Assembly: GCA_036678685.1 (NCBI GenBank)
Contig: JAZIHH010000027.1
Coordinates: forward strand, 203,534 to 267,533
Direction of reading: 5' to 3'
Length of the DNA: 64,000 nt
Origin: JAZIHH01 sp036678685
GTDB taxonomy: Bacteria > Bacillota > UBA4882 > UBA10575
Shown: in pieces, positions 43,101-51,886 of the stretch
Layout: every line of letters starts with the position of its first letter
How positions within the stretch are numbered: position 1 is the stretch's first letter
The notes under the pieces: generated by a model
What the model was told of the DNA's origin: nothing
What the model saw: only the letters and a program-made list of their open reading frames with translations
Databases searched by the model: none
Position numbers and translations under genes: made by a program

Positions 43101-44037
43101 TGGATTGAAACCTTCCTGGAGTTTTTGTAGAGTGAGGGAAATTTGTCGCCCTCCGTACGAGGGCGTGGATTGAAACACCCCGAAGCTCTCGATGATTGCT
43201 TTGACCTCCGTCGCCCTCCGTACGAGGGCGTGGATTGAAACTCTTCTAGCTTGGACACCAGCTGCTTGACCGTCTGTCGCCCTCCGTACGAGGGCGTGGA
43301 TTGAAACTACCGGTCACGGGAGTGGAAGAGGACTCGTGAGGGTCGCCCTCCGTACGAGGGCGTGGATTGAAACTATTACTGGCACAACTTCACCCGCAGC
43401 TCCTGCTCCGTCGCCCTCCGTACGAGGGCGTGGATTGAAACTGCAACAACAGATAAGTCGCCTCAGGGTAATCTTGTCGCCCTCCGTACGAGGGCGTGGA
43501 TTGAAACGGCCAGGTCCTCATAGTTCTTAATGGCGCCGAGTCGTCGCCCTCCGTACGAGGGCGTGGATTGAAACTAAAATGGTGGTATGACCGCGGTTAT
43601 CCAAACGGGTCGCCCTCCGTACGAGGGCGTGGATTGAAACGATTCGCCCCGTAAAACTGGAGCAGCCCTCGCGCGTCGCCCTCCGTACGAGGGCGTGGAT
43701 TGAAACGCCTGGATTGTTCCTTACGGCGGAGAAGCGCAGTGTCGCCCTCCGTACGAGGGCGTGGATTGAAACCAGTCTACCCTTGCCACATCACCACCTT
43801 CTTTGCGTCGCCCTCCGTACGAGGGCGTGGATTGAAACTAAAGAGTCGGCGACAAGGCTTGAAATCTTGGAAGTCGCCCTCCGTACGAGGGCGTGGATTG
43901 AAACTTTTCGGATCTGGGTGGGTTTGTTAGGTCGGCAGGGTCGCCCTCCGTACGAGAGCGTGGATTGAAACTCTCTGGTCAAGCGCCTGTAATGCAAAAA
44001 TACAGGTCGCCCTCCGTACGAGGGCGTGGATTGAAAC
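31194..44037 (+). CRISPR. Type I-C CRISPR array, leader-distal part
   Basis: The array continues in the same orientation with the same 32-base repeat, starting with the repeat half CGAGGGCGTGGATTGAAAC (first six bases are the target duplication). From spacing I estimate about 195 repeats, so about 340 in total. Variants are few, such as C14T in the repeat at 35305 and G18A in the repeat at 43940. Several spacers are duplicated: three tandem copies at 32342-32507, copies at 33007 and 33207, 35271 and 35337, 36327 and 36532, and a multi-spacer block at 41256-41819. The last repeat (44006-44037) is perfect and is followed by only 23 bases before an IS21-family end. Confidence 0.98.
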
Positions 44038-44186
44038 CGGATAATATCATCAAGATCGATTGTGTTTGATAATATAAAAGTGATCCAAAAAAGGGTCAAA
44101 TGATAATGAAAAAGTGATCCACCTCAATCAAACCTCCTGATAAACCGTTAAAAGAAACGGAGACCAAAACAGGAGGTTAAAAGGAG

Positions 44187-45605
44187 ATGAAGATTGAAGT
44201 GGATCAGTACCAGAATATCAGACACCTGTATATTGCGCAAGGCCTGTCAAAGCGAGAGATTGCAAGAAGGCTGCGGATCTCGCGTAATACCGTGGCCAAA
44301 TATTGTGAAGGCAGGCAAGTCCCATGGGAAAGGAAGACATACCACCGGGAATCTACAGTAATCACTCCAGAAGTGAAAGAATTCATCGAAAACTGCCTCA
44401 AAGAAGACCGGGAAGCGCCTAAAAAGCAACATCATACCGCCAGGCGCATTTATGACCGGTTAGTTGCTGAAAAGGCTTTTACAGGCGCCGAATCAACAGT
44501 CCGCCGGGCAGTACGGCAGATCAAAAGCGAACTTCCCAAACAAGTATTTGTTCCGTTGAGCTTTGAACCAGGCGAAGCCTCCCAGTTCGACTGGGGCGAA
44601 GCCACGTTTTACTTAAAAGGCGAAAAGACCAAAGCCATGTTGTTTTGTGTCAGGTTATGCTATAGCTCGGCTCCCTTTGTGGTTGCCTTTCCAGCACAGA
44701 ATCAGGAATCATTTTTGGAAGGCCACGTTTTAGCCGCAGAATACTTTGGCGGTGTTACCAGGCGAAACATCTACGACAACGTGAAAACCGCGGTTAAAGA
44801 AGGCTGGGGCCGTCATGTCGTGGCCGAGCAGGACATGTTCCGGGCCTTAAGAGCCCATTACGCCTTCCAAGCCGATTTCTGCAACCCCGGAGAAGCCCAC
44901 GAGAAAGGCCTGGTCGAAAACCTGGTTGGGTATATCCGCCGTAACGTCTTTGTTCCGGTGCCGCATGTTGAGTCCTGGGATAAGTTGAACCGGCTTTTGT
45001 TGGACCATTGTCTGAAGTACTTAAACCACCAGATCCCGGGGCGATCCCAAACCGTCGGCGAAGCGCTTGCGGTTGAAAAAAGGAGTCTTTTACCGCTTCC
45101 GGCTTACCGATTTGACTATGCAAGACAAATACTGGCCCTGGTCGATTATTACGCCACGGTGAAATTCGGCCGTAACCGCTACTCGGTTCCGGTGGAACTG
45201 GCCGGCAAACAAGTAACAGTCAAGGGAACCGGCTTAACCGTAAGGGTTGAATACCGCGGTCAAGTAGTGGCAGTTCATGAGCGAAGTTACGCCAAAGACG
45301 AGATCAAATTCCAACTTGACCATTACATCCGGCTTTTAGAGCAAAGGCCGCGGGCGGTTAGAAATGCCCGCCCGGTCAAACAAGCCAACCTCCCGGCAGA
45401 GATCTTTCATTTGGCGGACCGGCTGCCCGGAGGCAATCACGATTTAGTAAAGATACTACGTTTAATCGTCGATTGTGGTGTGGAACCAGTCAGACAGGCG
45501 GTCAGGCAAGCCATTGATAACGCCAGTACAACATCGAGAGCGTCCTTTTTTACCTGCAAGCCGGCAGGCGGGAATATTTGTCCAACCCCAGAGATATTTA
45601 CGTAA
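44187..45605 (+). pseudogene. istA: IstA-like transposase, frameshifted near the end (second IS21)
   Basis: A 472-residue reading frame with an N-terminal helix-turn-helix (GLSKREIARRLRISRNTVAKY) and DDE core (ASQFDWGEATF, NIYDNVKTAVKEG, HEKGLVENLVGYIRRN). After residue about 447 the frame loses family character. The expected ending (NIESVLFYLQAG through DLAGYDHLLGGESQ) continues in another frame and stops at the istB start as ATGA. A single missing base near 45527-45530 (AGTACAAC instead of AGTTACAAC) explains this. The catalytic core is intact. Confidence 0.8.
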
Positions 45606-45654
45606 AACCGGTTGATCTGGCCGGGTATGACCATTTGCTCGGAGGTGAGAGCCA

Positions 45655-46416
45655 ATGACCTCCACCCCGGGCCAATTGATCAAAATCTATGCCAAGCAGC
45701 TTAAACTACCAACCTTCCTGCGCTATGAGACAGCCCTGCGGCTCGTTCAGGAACAGGGTTTGGGCTATGAAGAGTTCCTGGCTAAATTGTTAGCTCTTGA
45801 GTTGGAGCAACGCAAGGAAAACCAAGTGAAACGCCGGACTCGCGCGGCGGGATTTCCCTATCCCAAATCCCTTGATAATTTCGATTTCAGCAACCTTCCC
45901 AAAATCGACCCTGCCGTTGTTTGGCAGCTGGCAACAGGGCAATTTGTGACCAACCGGGAAAACGTGATTTTAGTTGGCAATCCCGGAACCGGTAAAACCC
46001 ATCTGGCAATCGGGCTCGGGATGAAGCTATGTTCGTTAGGTTTCCGGGTTAAATTCTTTACCGCTGCCGGGCTGGCCATTACTCTGCACGAAGCTCAGGA
46101 ACTGACCAAACTGGGGCGTTTACAGCAGCAACTGGCCAAAACCGATCTCTTAATCCTGGATGAATTATCCTACGTATCATTCAACCAGGCTCATGCCCAA
46201 TTGTTGTTTCAAGTCCTTTCCGAGAGAACGGAAAGGGGTAGTGTGCTTATCACAACAAACCTTGAATTTTCAAAGTGGACCGATTTCTTTGGGGATCCGA
46301 TGCTTACCGCGGCCTTGGTTGACCGGCTGACTTACCGGTCCCATATCCTGAACATGAATGCGGAATCTTACCGGTTGAAACAGCGCCGCATGGAAGGGGG
46401 TAAAGCCGGATCTTAA
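45655..46416 (+). CDS. istB: IstB-like transposition helper ATPase (second IS21)
   Basis: A 253-residue IstB with Walker A GNPGTGKT, Walker B LLILDELSY and SVLITTNLEFSKW. GGAGGTGAGAGCC precedes the ATG. The start overlaps the stop of the original istA frame. It is intact. Confidence 0.92.
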   Translation: MTSTPGQLIKIYAKQLKLPTFLRYETALRLVQEQGLGYEEFLAKLLALELEQRKENQVKRRTRAAGFPYPKSLDNFDFSNLPKIDPAVVWQLATGQFVTNRENVILVGNPGTGKTHLAIGLGMKLCSLGFRVKFFTAAGLAITLHEAQELTKLGRLQQQLAKTDLLILDELSYVSFNQAHAQLLFQVLSERTERGSVLITTNLEFSKWTDFFGDPMLTAALVDRLTYRSHILNMNAESYRLKQRRMEGGKAGS

Positions 46417-46619
46417 GTGGCTCACAATCTTATCGTTAATGGATCACATTTTCAATATCGCGTGGATCACAAATTCATTATCAATATTGGCTCACTTTTT
46501 CGATATCACGTGGCTCACTTTTTCGTTGTCAATCGCAAGTAATGATCATTCTTGACACATATGGCCTTGTTGCACTCAAATTTTGCAAAGGGGAATAGAC
46601 CGGATAAAAAGGGGCGGTT

Positions 46620-46892
46620 GTGTTGCTGGAAAAAAGAAGATATTTCTACCACACGCTGTTCATCGTGGCTTTCATATTGACCTTGGGATTTTCCATCCCT
46701 ACACCGTTGGCTGCGGCGGAAGGGCTGCCGGAAGAAGAAGCCCGGCAATTTAATGCACCACATCAACAAGGCGGAAGGAACCACCTTCATCTTTTCCACC
46801 CATGACGAGAAGATCATCAAGCGGGCCGACCGGGTGATTTACCTGGAAGACGGGCTCGTTAAAAAAGGGAAAAAAGCGGGGAGCGGGCATGA
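46620..46892 (+). pseudogene. Signal-peptide fragment joined to an ABC ATPase tail
   Basis: A GTG start with GGGGCGG upstream begins a good signal peptide (FIVAFILTLGFSIPTPLAAA) followed by GLPEEEA. At about 46750 the reading switches frame into the C-terminal end of an ABC ATPase (TTFIFSTHDEKIIKRADRVIYLEDG, including the H-loop His). Walker A, signature and Walker B parts are absent. Both pieces are remnants left by a deletion. The first could be a LolA-type periplasmic protein. Confidence 0.6.
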
Positions 46893-47493
46893 GACTCGCG
46901 GTTTTGGCCTGGAAAAACCTCCGCGTCGAGTGGCGGCGCGCGTTAAACGTGGGGAGTTTCATATTTTTTGCCGGTTGCTTTATGGTCTTTTTCACCTGTT
47001 TTCTCGGCTCCGTCAAGACCAATATGGAGACGGCGATGATTAATGCCTTGGCCGGTGAAGTGCGGCTGCAGCCTGCCGGGATGGCTGGTTCCAGTGTTTT
47101 TCCATAATTTTTTCCGAGGTCTTCCTTCTCGCGCTGGCCTCTTTAGGGGTGGCCTTTCTGTGCGCCGGGGTCCTGGTTCTGTTTCTACGGCGGAACGGGG
47201 TTTTTGTAGGTTCCGCCATGTTCAACTGGGTGGTGGGCGGCGAGCGCTTTTATCCTTTTATGCGCTTTTCCGATTTGCTCTTTACGGTCGGGATTATTTT
47301 TCTCTTCTCGTTACTGGCTACCCTCAATCCGGCGCTTTACTTGTGTTACCAGAAGATCACCGCTCTCTTAAACCGGCAGCAACGGAGGATCTTCCTTCCG
47401 GCCTTACTGTGGCGCAGTTTATGGCCGGGCGGAAGCCTGGCGTCCAGGGCAAGTTGGGGGAAGAGAAAAGAAGGTAAAACGGAGGCTAAATGA
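46889..47493 (+). pseudogene. Decayed MacB/FtsX-type ABC permease
   Basis: The beginning (MRLAVLAWKNLRVEWRRALN, then a transmembrane helix) is that of a lipoprotein-exporter-like permease. After about residue 68 (near 47104) the frame changes and the C-terminal membrane part follows (FLLALASLGVAFLCAGVLVL, two more helices, then NPALYLCYQKI). The periplasmic domain is missing. A deletion plus frameshift has destroyed the gene. Together with the ATPase tail it marks a former Lol-like exporter operon ahead of the beta-barrel gene. Confidence 0.6.
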
Positions 47494-47494
47494 A

Positions 47495-48646
47495 ATGCGG
47501 AAAATATTAACGGTCAGTTTTCTGTGGTTGGTGCCGGTTTTCATGGCACTCCCGGCCTTCGCGCTTGATCTGGATTTCTACTGTTCCGCGTCGGTGCATT
47601 ATGATTATTCGCTCCTCGCTGGTAAAGAGGAGCTTTGTACGAATTATTTGTTGGTCAACGGGATAACCCGCCTTTTTAGCAAGGGTGGAACCTTCGCCCA
47701 GTTTGATCTTGACTGGCGGTTTAAGGGGGCTTTAGGGGATGAAACCCATGAATCTGCGAAAGAGGTGGAGTACGTAGTAAACGAAGCCTATCTGGGTATT
47801 CCTCTGCTGGATAATCTGATGTTTACGTTCGGAAAGAAGAGGCTGCTTTGGGGGGTGGGTTTTGCTTACAGTCCCGCGGACTTTGTTGCCGGGCCGGCCA
47901 GCCCTTTTGTCTCCGGATTAAAACAAGGGGTGTACAGTGGTGAACTCAGTTTCTTCCATTATGCCTGTTCCCTCGATTCCGTGCTGGTCTTCTCCGGCCG
48001 GCCGGAAATTTGCGGCTATGGCTTGAGGCTCTCCACTTATTCCCTCTTCCGGCAGACCGACCTAAGTTTCATGGGTTATTACGGGGAAGATGACGGGTTG
48101 AATTTGGGCATGGCTTTCGAGTCCACCCCTTTTACCGCCCCGTTCTGGCGGGACCTGGCGCTCTATGGCGAAACCGGCTTGGTGCAATCCTCCTTCAGCC
48201 GGTCCCGGCTCCGCGGAGATGATTTTTACCACCGGTGGCTGGCAGGGGTGCGCTACGTACACCCGGCGACGGAGACCGCGGCAGTGCTCGAATACTTCTA
48301 CCTGGAAGACGGGTTTAGTCCGGAGGAACGGAAGGAGTTCTTAAAGCAGCAACCGGGGTTGAACTTGCCCTGGCCGTCGGCCCGCAGGAACCTCTTCTTT
48401 AACCTGCAACGCCCCGCCTTGACCAGGAAGCGGCATCCTTTTACCGATACCCTTTCCTTGGCCGCACGGGTCTTTGGCAACTTGGAGGATGAAAGTATGA
48501 TGGTTACGACCGCTGCTACCAGCGCGTTGCTCAAGAACACCCGGATTTCTCTGGAGGGCGCGTGGTATGTGGGAGATGATGATACGGAATACGGTTCCCT
48601 GCCGGTCGAGTGGGTTTATAGTCTGGTGTTCGAAGTCGATTTCTAA
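47495..48646 (+). CDS. Beta-barrel-like outer membrane protein
   Basis: A 383-residue protein with a signal peptide (hydrophobic residues about 5-22, ending AFALDLD). The rest has regularly spaced aromatic beta-strand patterns, RLLWGVGFAYSPADFVAGP, and an F at the C-terminus (LVFEVDF), as in outer membrane barrels that end in phenylalanine. It sits one base after the permease remnant with GGAGGC upstream. Such exporter-plus-barrel operons are known in diderm anaerobes, so it may have been part of a lipid or lipoprotein export pathway. The family was not identified with certainty. Confidence 0.6.
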   Translation: MRKILTVSFLWLVPVFMALPAFALDLDFYCSASVHYDYSLLAGKEELCTNYLLVNGITRLFSKGGTFAQFDLDWRFKGALGDETHESAKEVEYVVNEAYLGIPLLDNLMFTFGKKRLLWGVGFAYSPADFVAGPASPFVSGLKQGVYSGELSFFHYACSLDSVLVFSGRPEICGYGLRLSTYSLFRQTDLSFMGYYGEDDGLNLGMAFESTPFTAPFWRDLALYGETGLVQSSFSRSRLRGDDFYHRWLAGVRYVHPATETAAVLEYFYLEDGFSPEERKEFLKQQPGLNLPWPSARRNLFFNLQRPALTRKRHPFTDTLSLAARVFGNLEDESMMVTTAATSALLKNTRISLEGAWYVGDDDTEYGSLPVEWVYSLVFEVDF

Positions 48647-48749
48647 TTGTATTGAAAGTACGCAAAATTTTGGGGTGAAAGGTGACGGAGTAAACGAAGT
48701 GCCCACCTTGGAAATACCCCTATGGGTCCGGTTGAGATAAAGGAGGAAA

Positions 48750-48788
48750 ATGACAATGGTTTACAGAAGTGATAATCAAGGTAACTAG
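48750..48788 (+). other. Possible 12-codon leader ORF
   Basis: An AAAGGAGG ribosome-binding site precedes an ATG and 12 codons (MTMVYRSDNQGN, then TAG). It is followed by a GC-rich stem (AGCCGGGCCG ... CGGTCCGGGC) before the dehydratase genes. It could be a leader peptide with an attenuator or the stub of a lost gene. Confidence 0.25.
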
Positions 48789-48883
48789 GGAGTTTTTAGC
48801 CGGGCCGTGAGGAAAGGAAACGGTCCGGGCGTATATCCCGGAGGAGATACCCGGTTGACAACCGGCCTTATGAGGTTTTTATC

Positions 48884-50149
48884 ATGCACAAAATCGTAGC
48901 GACGTTTGGAAGTATTGTTTCCGGGTGGGTTCCCAGAAACCCGGAAATAGCGCGGAGATTATTGACGGCCGCCTATTCGCTTAATGGACGGGTAAATACT
49001 CTCTTCCCGGTCAAGGGCCCGGCCAAAGCCTATGCCCGGATGAATGCGGCGGTAACCCGTGCCATCTGCCATTCTTTCCGGCATCCTGAAAGCACGGCCA
49101 TGGTCAATATCTTCTTCCCCTGTGAACTCCTTTATTCCCTGGATCTTACGCCAATGTTTCCGGAAGGTTTATCTGTCTATATGGCGAACACCGGCTGTGA
49201 ACAGGTGTTTGCCGAAAGGGCGGAGAGCAACCATGTGCCGGAAACTTTTTGTTCATACCACAAGATCATGATTGGCCTCGCCGAAACAGGTGTCCTGCCC
49301 AGGCCAATGCTGATTGTCAATACAACCCTGGCCTGTGACGCCAATCAACTTTCCTTCCGGCGCCTGGCCCAGTATTACCAGGTACCCCATGTGGTGGTGG
49401 ATGTACCGTACCGAATCAATGACGAGGCCGTCCGCTATGTGGCAGAACAGCTTAAATCCCTTACTGCCCTCCTGGAAAAACTCTGCCGCCGGAAGCTAAA
49501 CGAAGACCGGCTCCGTGCCATAGTCGCCAGCTCCCGGCGTTCGCTAAAGAATTACCGGAAGTATCTGGAACTGAGGGCTGACTGTTCCCTGCCGGCCACT
49601 ATGAGCGGGGAACTCTTTTCGCTTCTGGCCACCCATGTCTTTCTGGGCACCCCGGAAAGTGAAAAATTCATAAAGGAAATGAAGACCATAGCAGCCAGAG
49701 CGGGGAGAGATCCGGACAAAAAGCGCATCCTCTGGCTCCATACTTTGCCCAACTGGCAGGGTTCCATGAAAGCGATTTTTGACAAGGCCAAAGAATGTGA
49801 AATTGTGGGCTGTGATATGACTTATGATACCCTTATCGATCCGGATCCGGAAAAACCCTATGAAAGTATGGCCAGGCGTCTTGTGTACAATATTAACAAC
49901 GGTGGGGGCGAAAGGCGTATTCAAGCGGCGGTAAAATACGCCAAAAAATTAAAGGCCGATGGCGTGCTTGTCTTCTGTCACTGGGGGTGTAAACAGACCC
50001 AGGGGCTCTCCCAGTTGGCCAAAGATCTCCTGGAAAGAGAGGGCTTTCCCACCCTTATTCTCGATGGTGACGGCTGTGATACCCGGAATGTCAGTGACGG
50101 GCCGATGGTAACAAGGGTAAAAGCTTTTCTTGAACAACTGGAGGGGTGA
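48884..50149 (+). CDS. 2-hydroxyacyl-CoA dehydratase D-component-like protein
   Basis: A 421-residue member of the HgdB/FldB/BcrC superfamily. It has the N-terminal region with IFFPCELLYSLDLTP, conserved cysteines in NTGCEQ and TFCSYHK, LACDANQ, and a C-terminal CHWGCKQTQGLSQ. These enzymes use a 4Fe-4S cluster to dehydrate or reduce an acyl-CoA through radical chemistry and need an ATP-driven activator. The substrate cannot be read from sequence. It overlaps the next gene by four bases (ATGA), and that gene supplies the activator domain. No acyl-CoA transferase is seen nearby. Confidence 0.85.
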   Translation: MHKIVATFGSIVSGWVPRNPEIARRLLTAAYSLNGRVNTLFPVKGPAKAYARMNAAVTRAICHSFRHPESTAMVNIFFPCELLYSLDLTPMFPEGLSVYMANTGCEQVFAERAESNHVPETFCSYHKIMIGLAETGVLPRPMLIVNTTLACDANQLSFRRLAQYYQVPHVVVDVPYRINDEAVRYVAEQLKSLTALLEKLCRRKLNEDRLRAIVASSRRSLKNYRKYLELRADCSLPATMSGELFSLLATHVFLGTPESEKFIKEMKTIAARAGRDPDKKRILWLHTLPNWQGSMKAIFDKAKECEIVGCDMTYDTLIDPDPEKPYESMARRLVYNINNGGGERRIQAAVKYAKKLKADGVLVFCHWGCKQTQGLSQLAKDLLEREGFPTLILDGDGCDTRNVSDGPMVTRVKAFLEQLEG

Positions 50150-51828
50150 AAATGATCGGTTATATCTGCAAATATACCCCGGTGGAACTCCTCTATGCCC
50201 TCGGCGGAAAACCACAACTTCTTAACAATGAAGTAGACGATTTTGCCTATGCCGACCAGCTTGCCCACCCCAATCTCTGTTTTCAGGCCAAGGCTTTTTT
50301 GCAACACAGCAGGGAAGTGGAGGAAATCGTCCTGGTGAACTGTTGCGACTCCCTGCGCCGGGTCTATGATCTCCTGCGCTCCCAAGGCAAGCATCAAATT
50401 ATCTGCATCTTGGATCTTCCCCATGATGATGGGACCTGCGCCCAAACTTTATTTAAGGAAGAACTAATCCGCCTGGCGAGGCTCTATGGGGGGAAATATA
50501 ATTCCGGCTTTGATAAAAACTTGTTTATTGAGGCTTGTCACAAAGCAGCGCGCCCGGTCCCGGATCGCCTCTTCCTGGCTGTCCTGGGCGCTCGGGTTAG
50601 TAAGGAGTTATTTTCAACGATCGAGGAGAAGTCGGAATACCCCCTCCTGGATCTGACTTGTAGCGGGCATCGAAATCTGGAAAGCCCGCCACCGCACTTG
50701 GAGACGATGGAGTTTCCTGAATTAATCTCCTGGTATGCCGGAGCGCTTCTCCGCCAGATCCCCTGCCTGCGGATGACCAGGGTAGCCGGGCGGCGGGTCC
50801 TCTGGGAGGATGAGAATTTGCGGGGCATCATTTATAATACGGTAAAATTCTGTGATTATTATAATTTCGAATATGGGGAGTTAAAGAAAGAGACAGGGCC
50901 GCCCATCCTGAAAATAGAGTCGGATTTTACCCCGCAGGGGAGAGGGCAACTGGCCACAAGGTTGGAGGCCTTTACCGAGAGGTTAAAACCCCGGCCTAAG
51001 AAAGGGCCCAAAGACAACGGACGCCACAAGTTATATTGCGGTATCGATTGCGGGTCAACGACAACAAATATAGTAGTTTTGAATGAAAAGAGGGAAATCT
51101 TGGCTTCTGTCACGGTCCGTACCGGAGCGCAAGCCCGGAAAGGCGCCCGGGCCGCCCTGGAGATCGTCTGCAAGGAACTGGGAGTGGAGGCGAACAGTTT
51201 TGCCGGCATCGTCGCTACCGGCTACGGGAGAGACAATATCGAGGTGGCGACGGAGACCAGGACCGAAATAAGTTGTCATGCGAAAGCCGCTCACTTTTTG
51301 CATCCAGAAATTCGTACCCTTATTGATATTGGCGGTCAGGACAGCAAGGTAATTTGTCTCGATGAAAAGGGTAACATAACAAATTTCATCATGAACGACA
51401 AATGTGCGGCCGGAACAGGGCGTTTTCTGGAAATGATGGCCAACACCCTTGAACTGGGGCTGGAAGAGATGAGTACCGGCGGTTTGCAGTGGAAAGAAGA
51501 TCTGACCATATCCAGTATGTGTACAGTCTTTGCCGAATCTGAAGTTATCTCCCTGATTGCTGAAAACCACAGCACCGCCGATATTATTCACGGGCTCAAC
51601 AAAGCGGTTGCCTCCAGAACCGCCTCCCTGGTTAGGCGCGCCGGAGGAAAGGCTCCTTATATGATGTCGGGAGGTGTCGCCCGTAACTTGGGAGTAATCA
51701 GGGAACTGGAAAAAAGGCTGGCCGAAAAGGTATTTATACCCGAGGCTCCGGAGCTCTGTGGAGCCCTTGGCGCCGCCTTGTTTGCGCTGGAATTATTTCC
51801 GGAAAGACTTCCAACTCTTTTTTGGTAG
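50146..51828 (+). CDS. Fusion of dehydratase-like domain and BadF/HgdC-type ATPase activator
   Basis: A 560-residue protein with two parts. Residues 1 to about 275 resemble a degenerate 2-hydroxyacyl-CoA dehydratase subunit (VELLYALGGKP, VNCCDSLRR, LDLPHDD). Residues about 295-555 form an ASKHA ATPase of the BadF/BcrA/HgdC type with CGIDCGSTTTNIV, IDIGGQDSKVI and NDKCAAGTGRFLE, including the cluster-ligating Cys, and MSGGVARN. The activator passes electrons to the dehydratase at the cost of ATP. With the preceding gene it forms a compact two-gene unit of the kind often labelled as CoA-substrate-specific enzyme activase. Confidence 0.85.
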   Translation: MKMIGYICKYTPVELLYALGGKPQLLNNEVDDFAYADQLAHPNLCFQAKAFLQHSREVEEIVLVNCCDSLRRVYDLLRSQGKHQIICILDLPHDDGTCAQTLFKEELIRLARLYGGKYNSGFDKNLFIEACHKAARPVPDRLFLAVLGARVSKELFSTIEEKSEYPLLDLTCSGHRNLESPPPHLETMEFPELISWYAGALLRQIPCLRMTRVAGRRVLWEDENLRGIIYNTVKFCDYYNFEYGELKKETGPPILKIESDFTPQGRGQLATRLEAFTERLKPRPKKGPKDNGRHKLYCGIDCGSTTTNIVVLNEKREILASVTVRTGAQARKGARAALEIVCKELGVEANSFAGIVATGYGRDNIEVATETRTEISCHAKAAHFLHPEIRTLIDIGGQDSKVICLDEKGNITNFIMNDKCAAGTGRFLEMMANTLELGLEEMSTGGLQWKEDLTISSMCTVFAESEVISLIAENHSTADIIHGLNKAVASRTASLVRRAGGKAPYMMSGGVARNLGVIRELEKRLAEKVFIPEAPELCGALGAALFALELFPERLPTLFW

Positions 51829-51886
51829 CCTACGAGAAAGAGTTCACAACTGCACCTCTTTAGCCCGATTTAGCCCGATTTATTTA

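Larger units (their letters stand above)
44061..46537 (+). mobile_element. Second IS21-family element, at the distal end of the array
   Basis: A roughly 2.48-kb element unrelated in sequence to the first. The left end carries TTGATAATATAAAAGTGATCC and a second copy ATAATGAAAAAGTGATCC. The right end has several inverted copies (GTGGCTCACTTTTTCG, GTGGATCACA). Likely ends are TGTGTTTGA at 44061 and TCAATCGCA at 46529-46537, but no target duplication could be found, so the boundaries are approximate and a deletion may have followed insertion. Confidence 0.8.

Noticed and set aside
31237..43968. The same kind of ORFs in the distal array
   Set aside because: Same cause; each is just repeat plus spacer codons with no start signal.
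19271..44037. Self-targeting spacers against genes of this window
   Set aside because: None was noticed by eye, but a full spacer-to-window alignment could not be run, so nothing is claimed.
44040..46560. Target-site duplication of the second IS21
   Set aside because: Several possible end pairs were compared, but no matching direct repeat flanks any of them.
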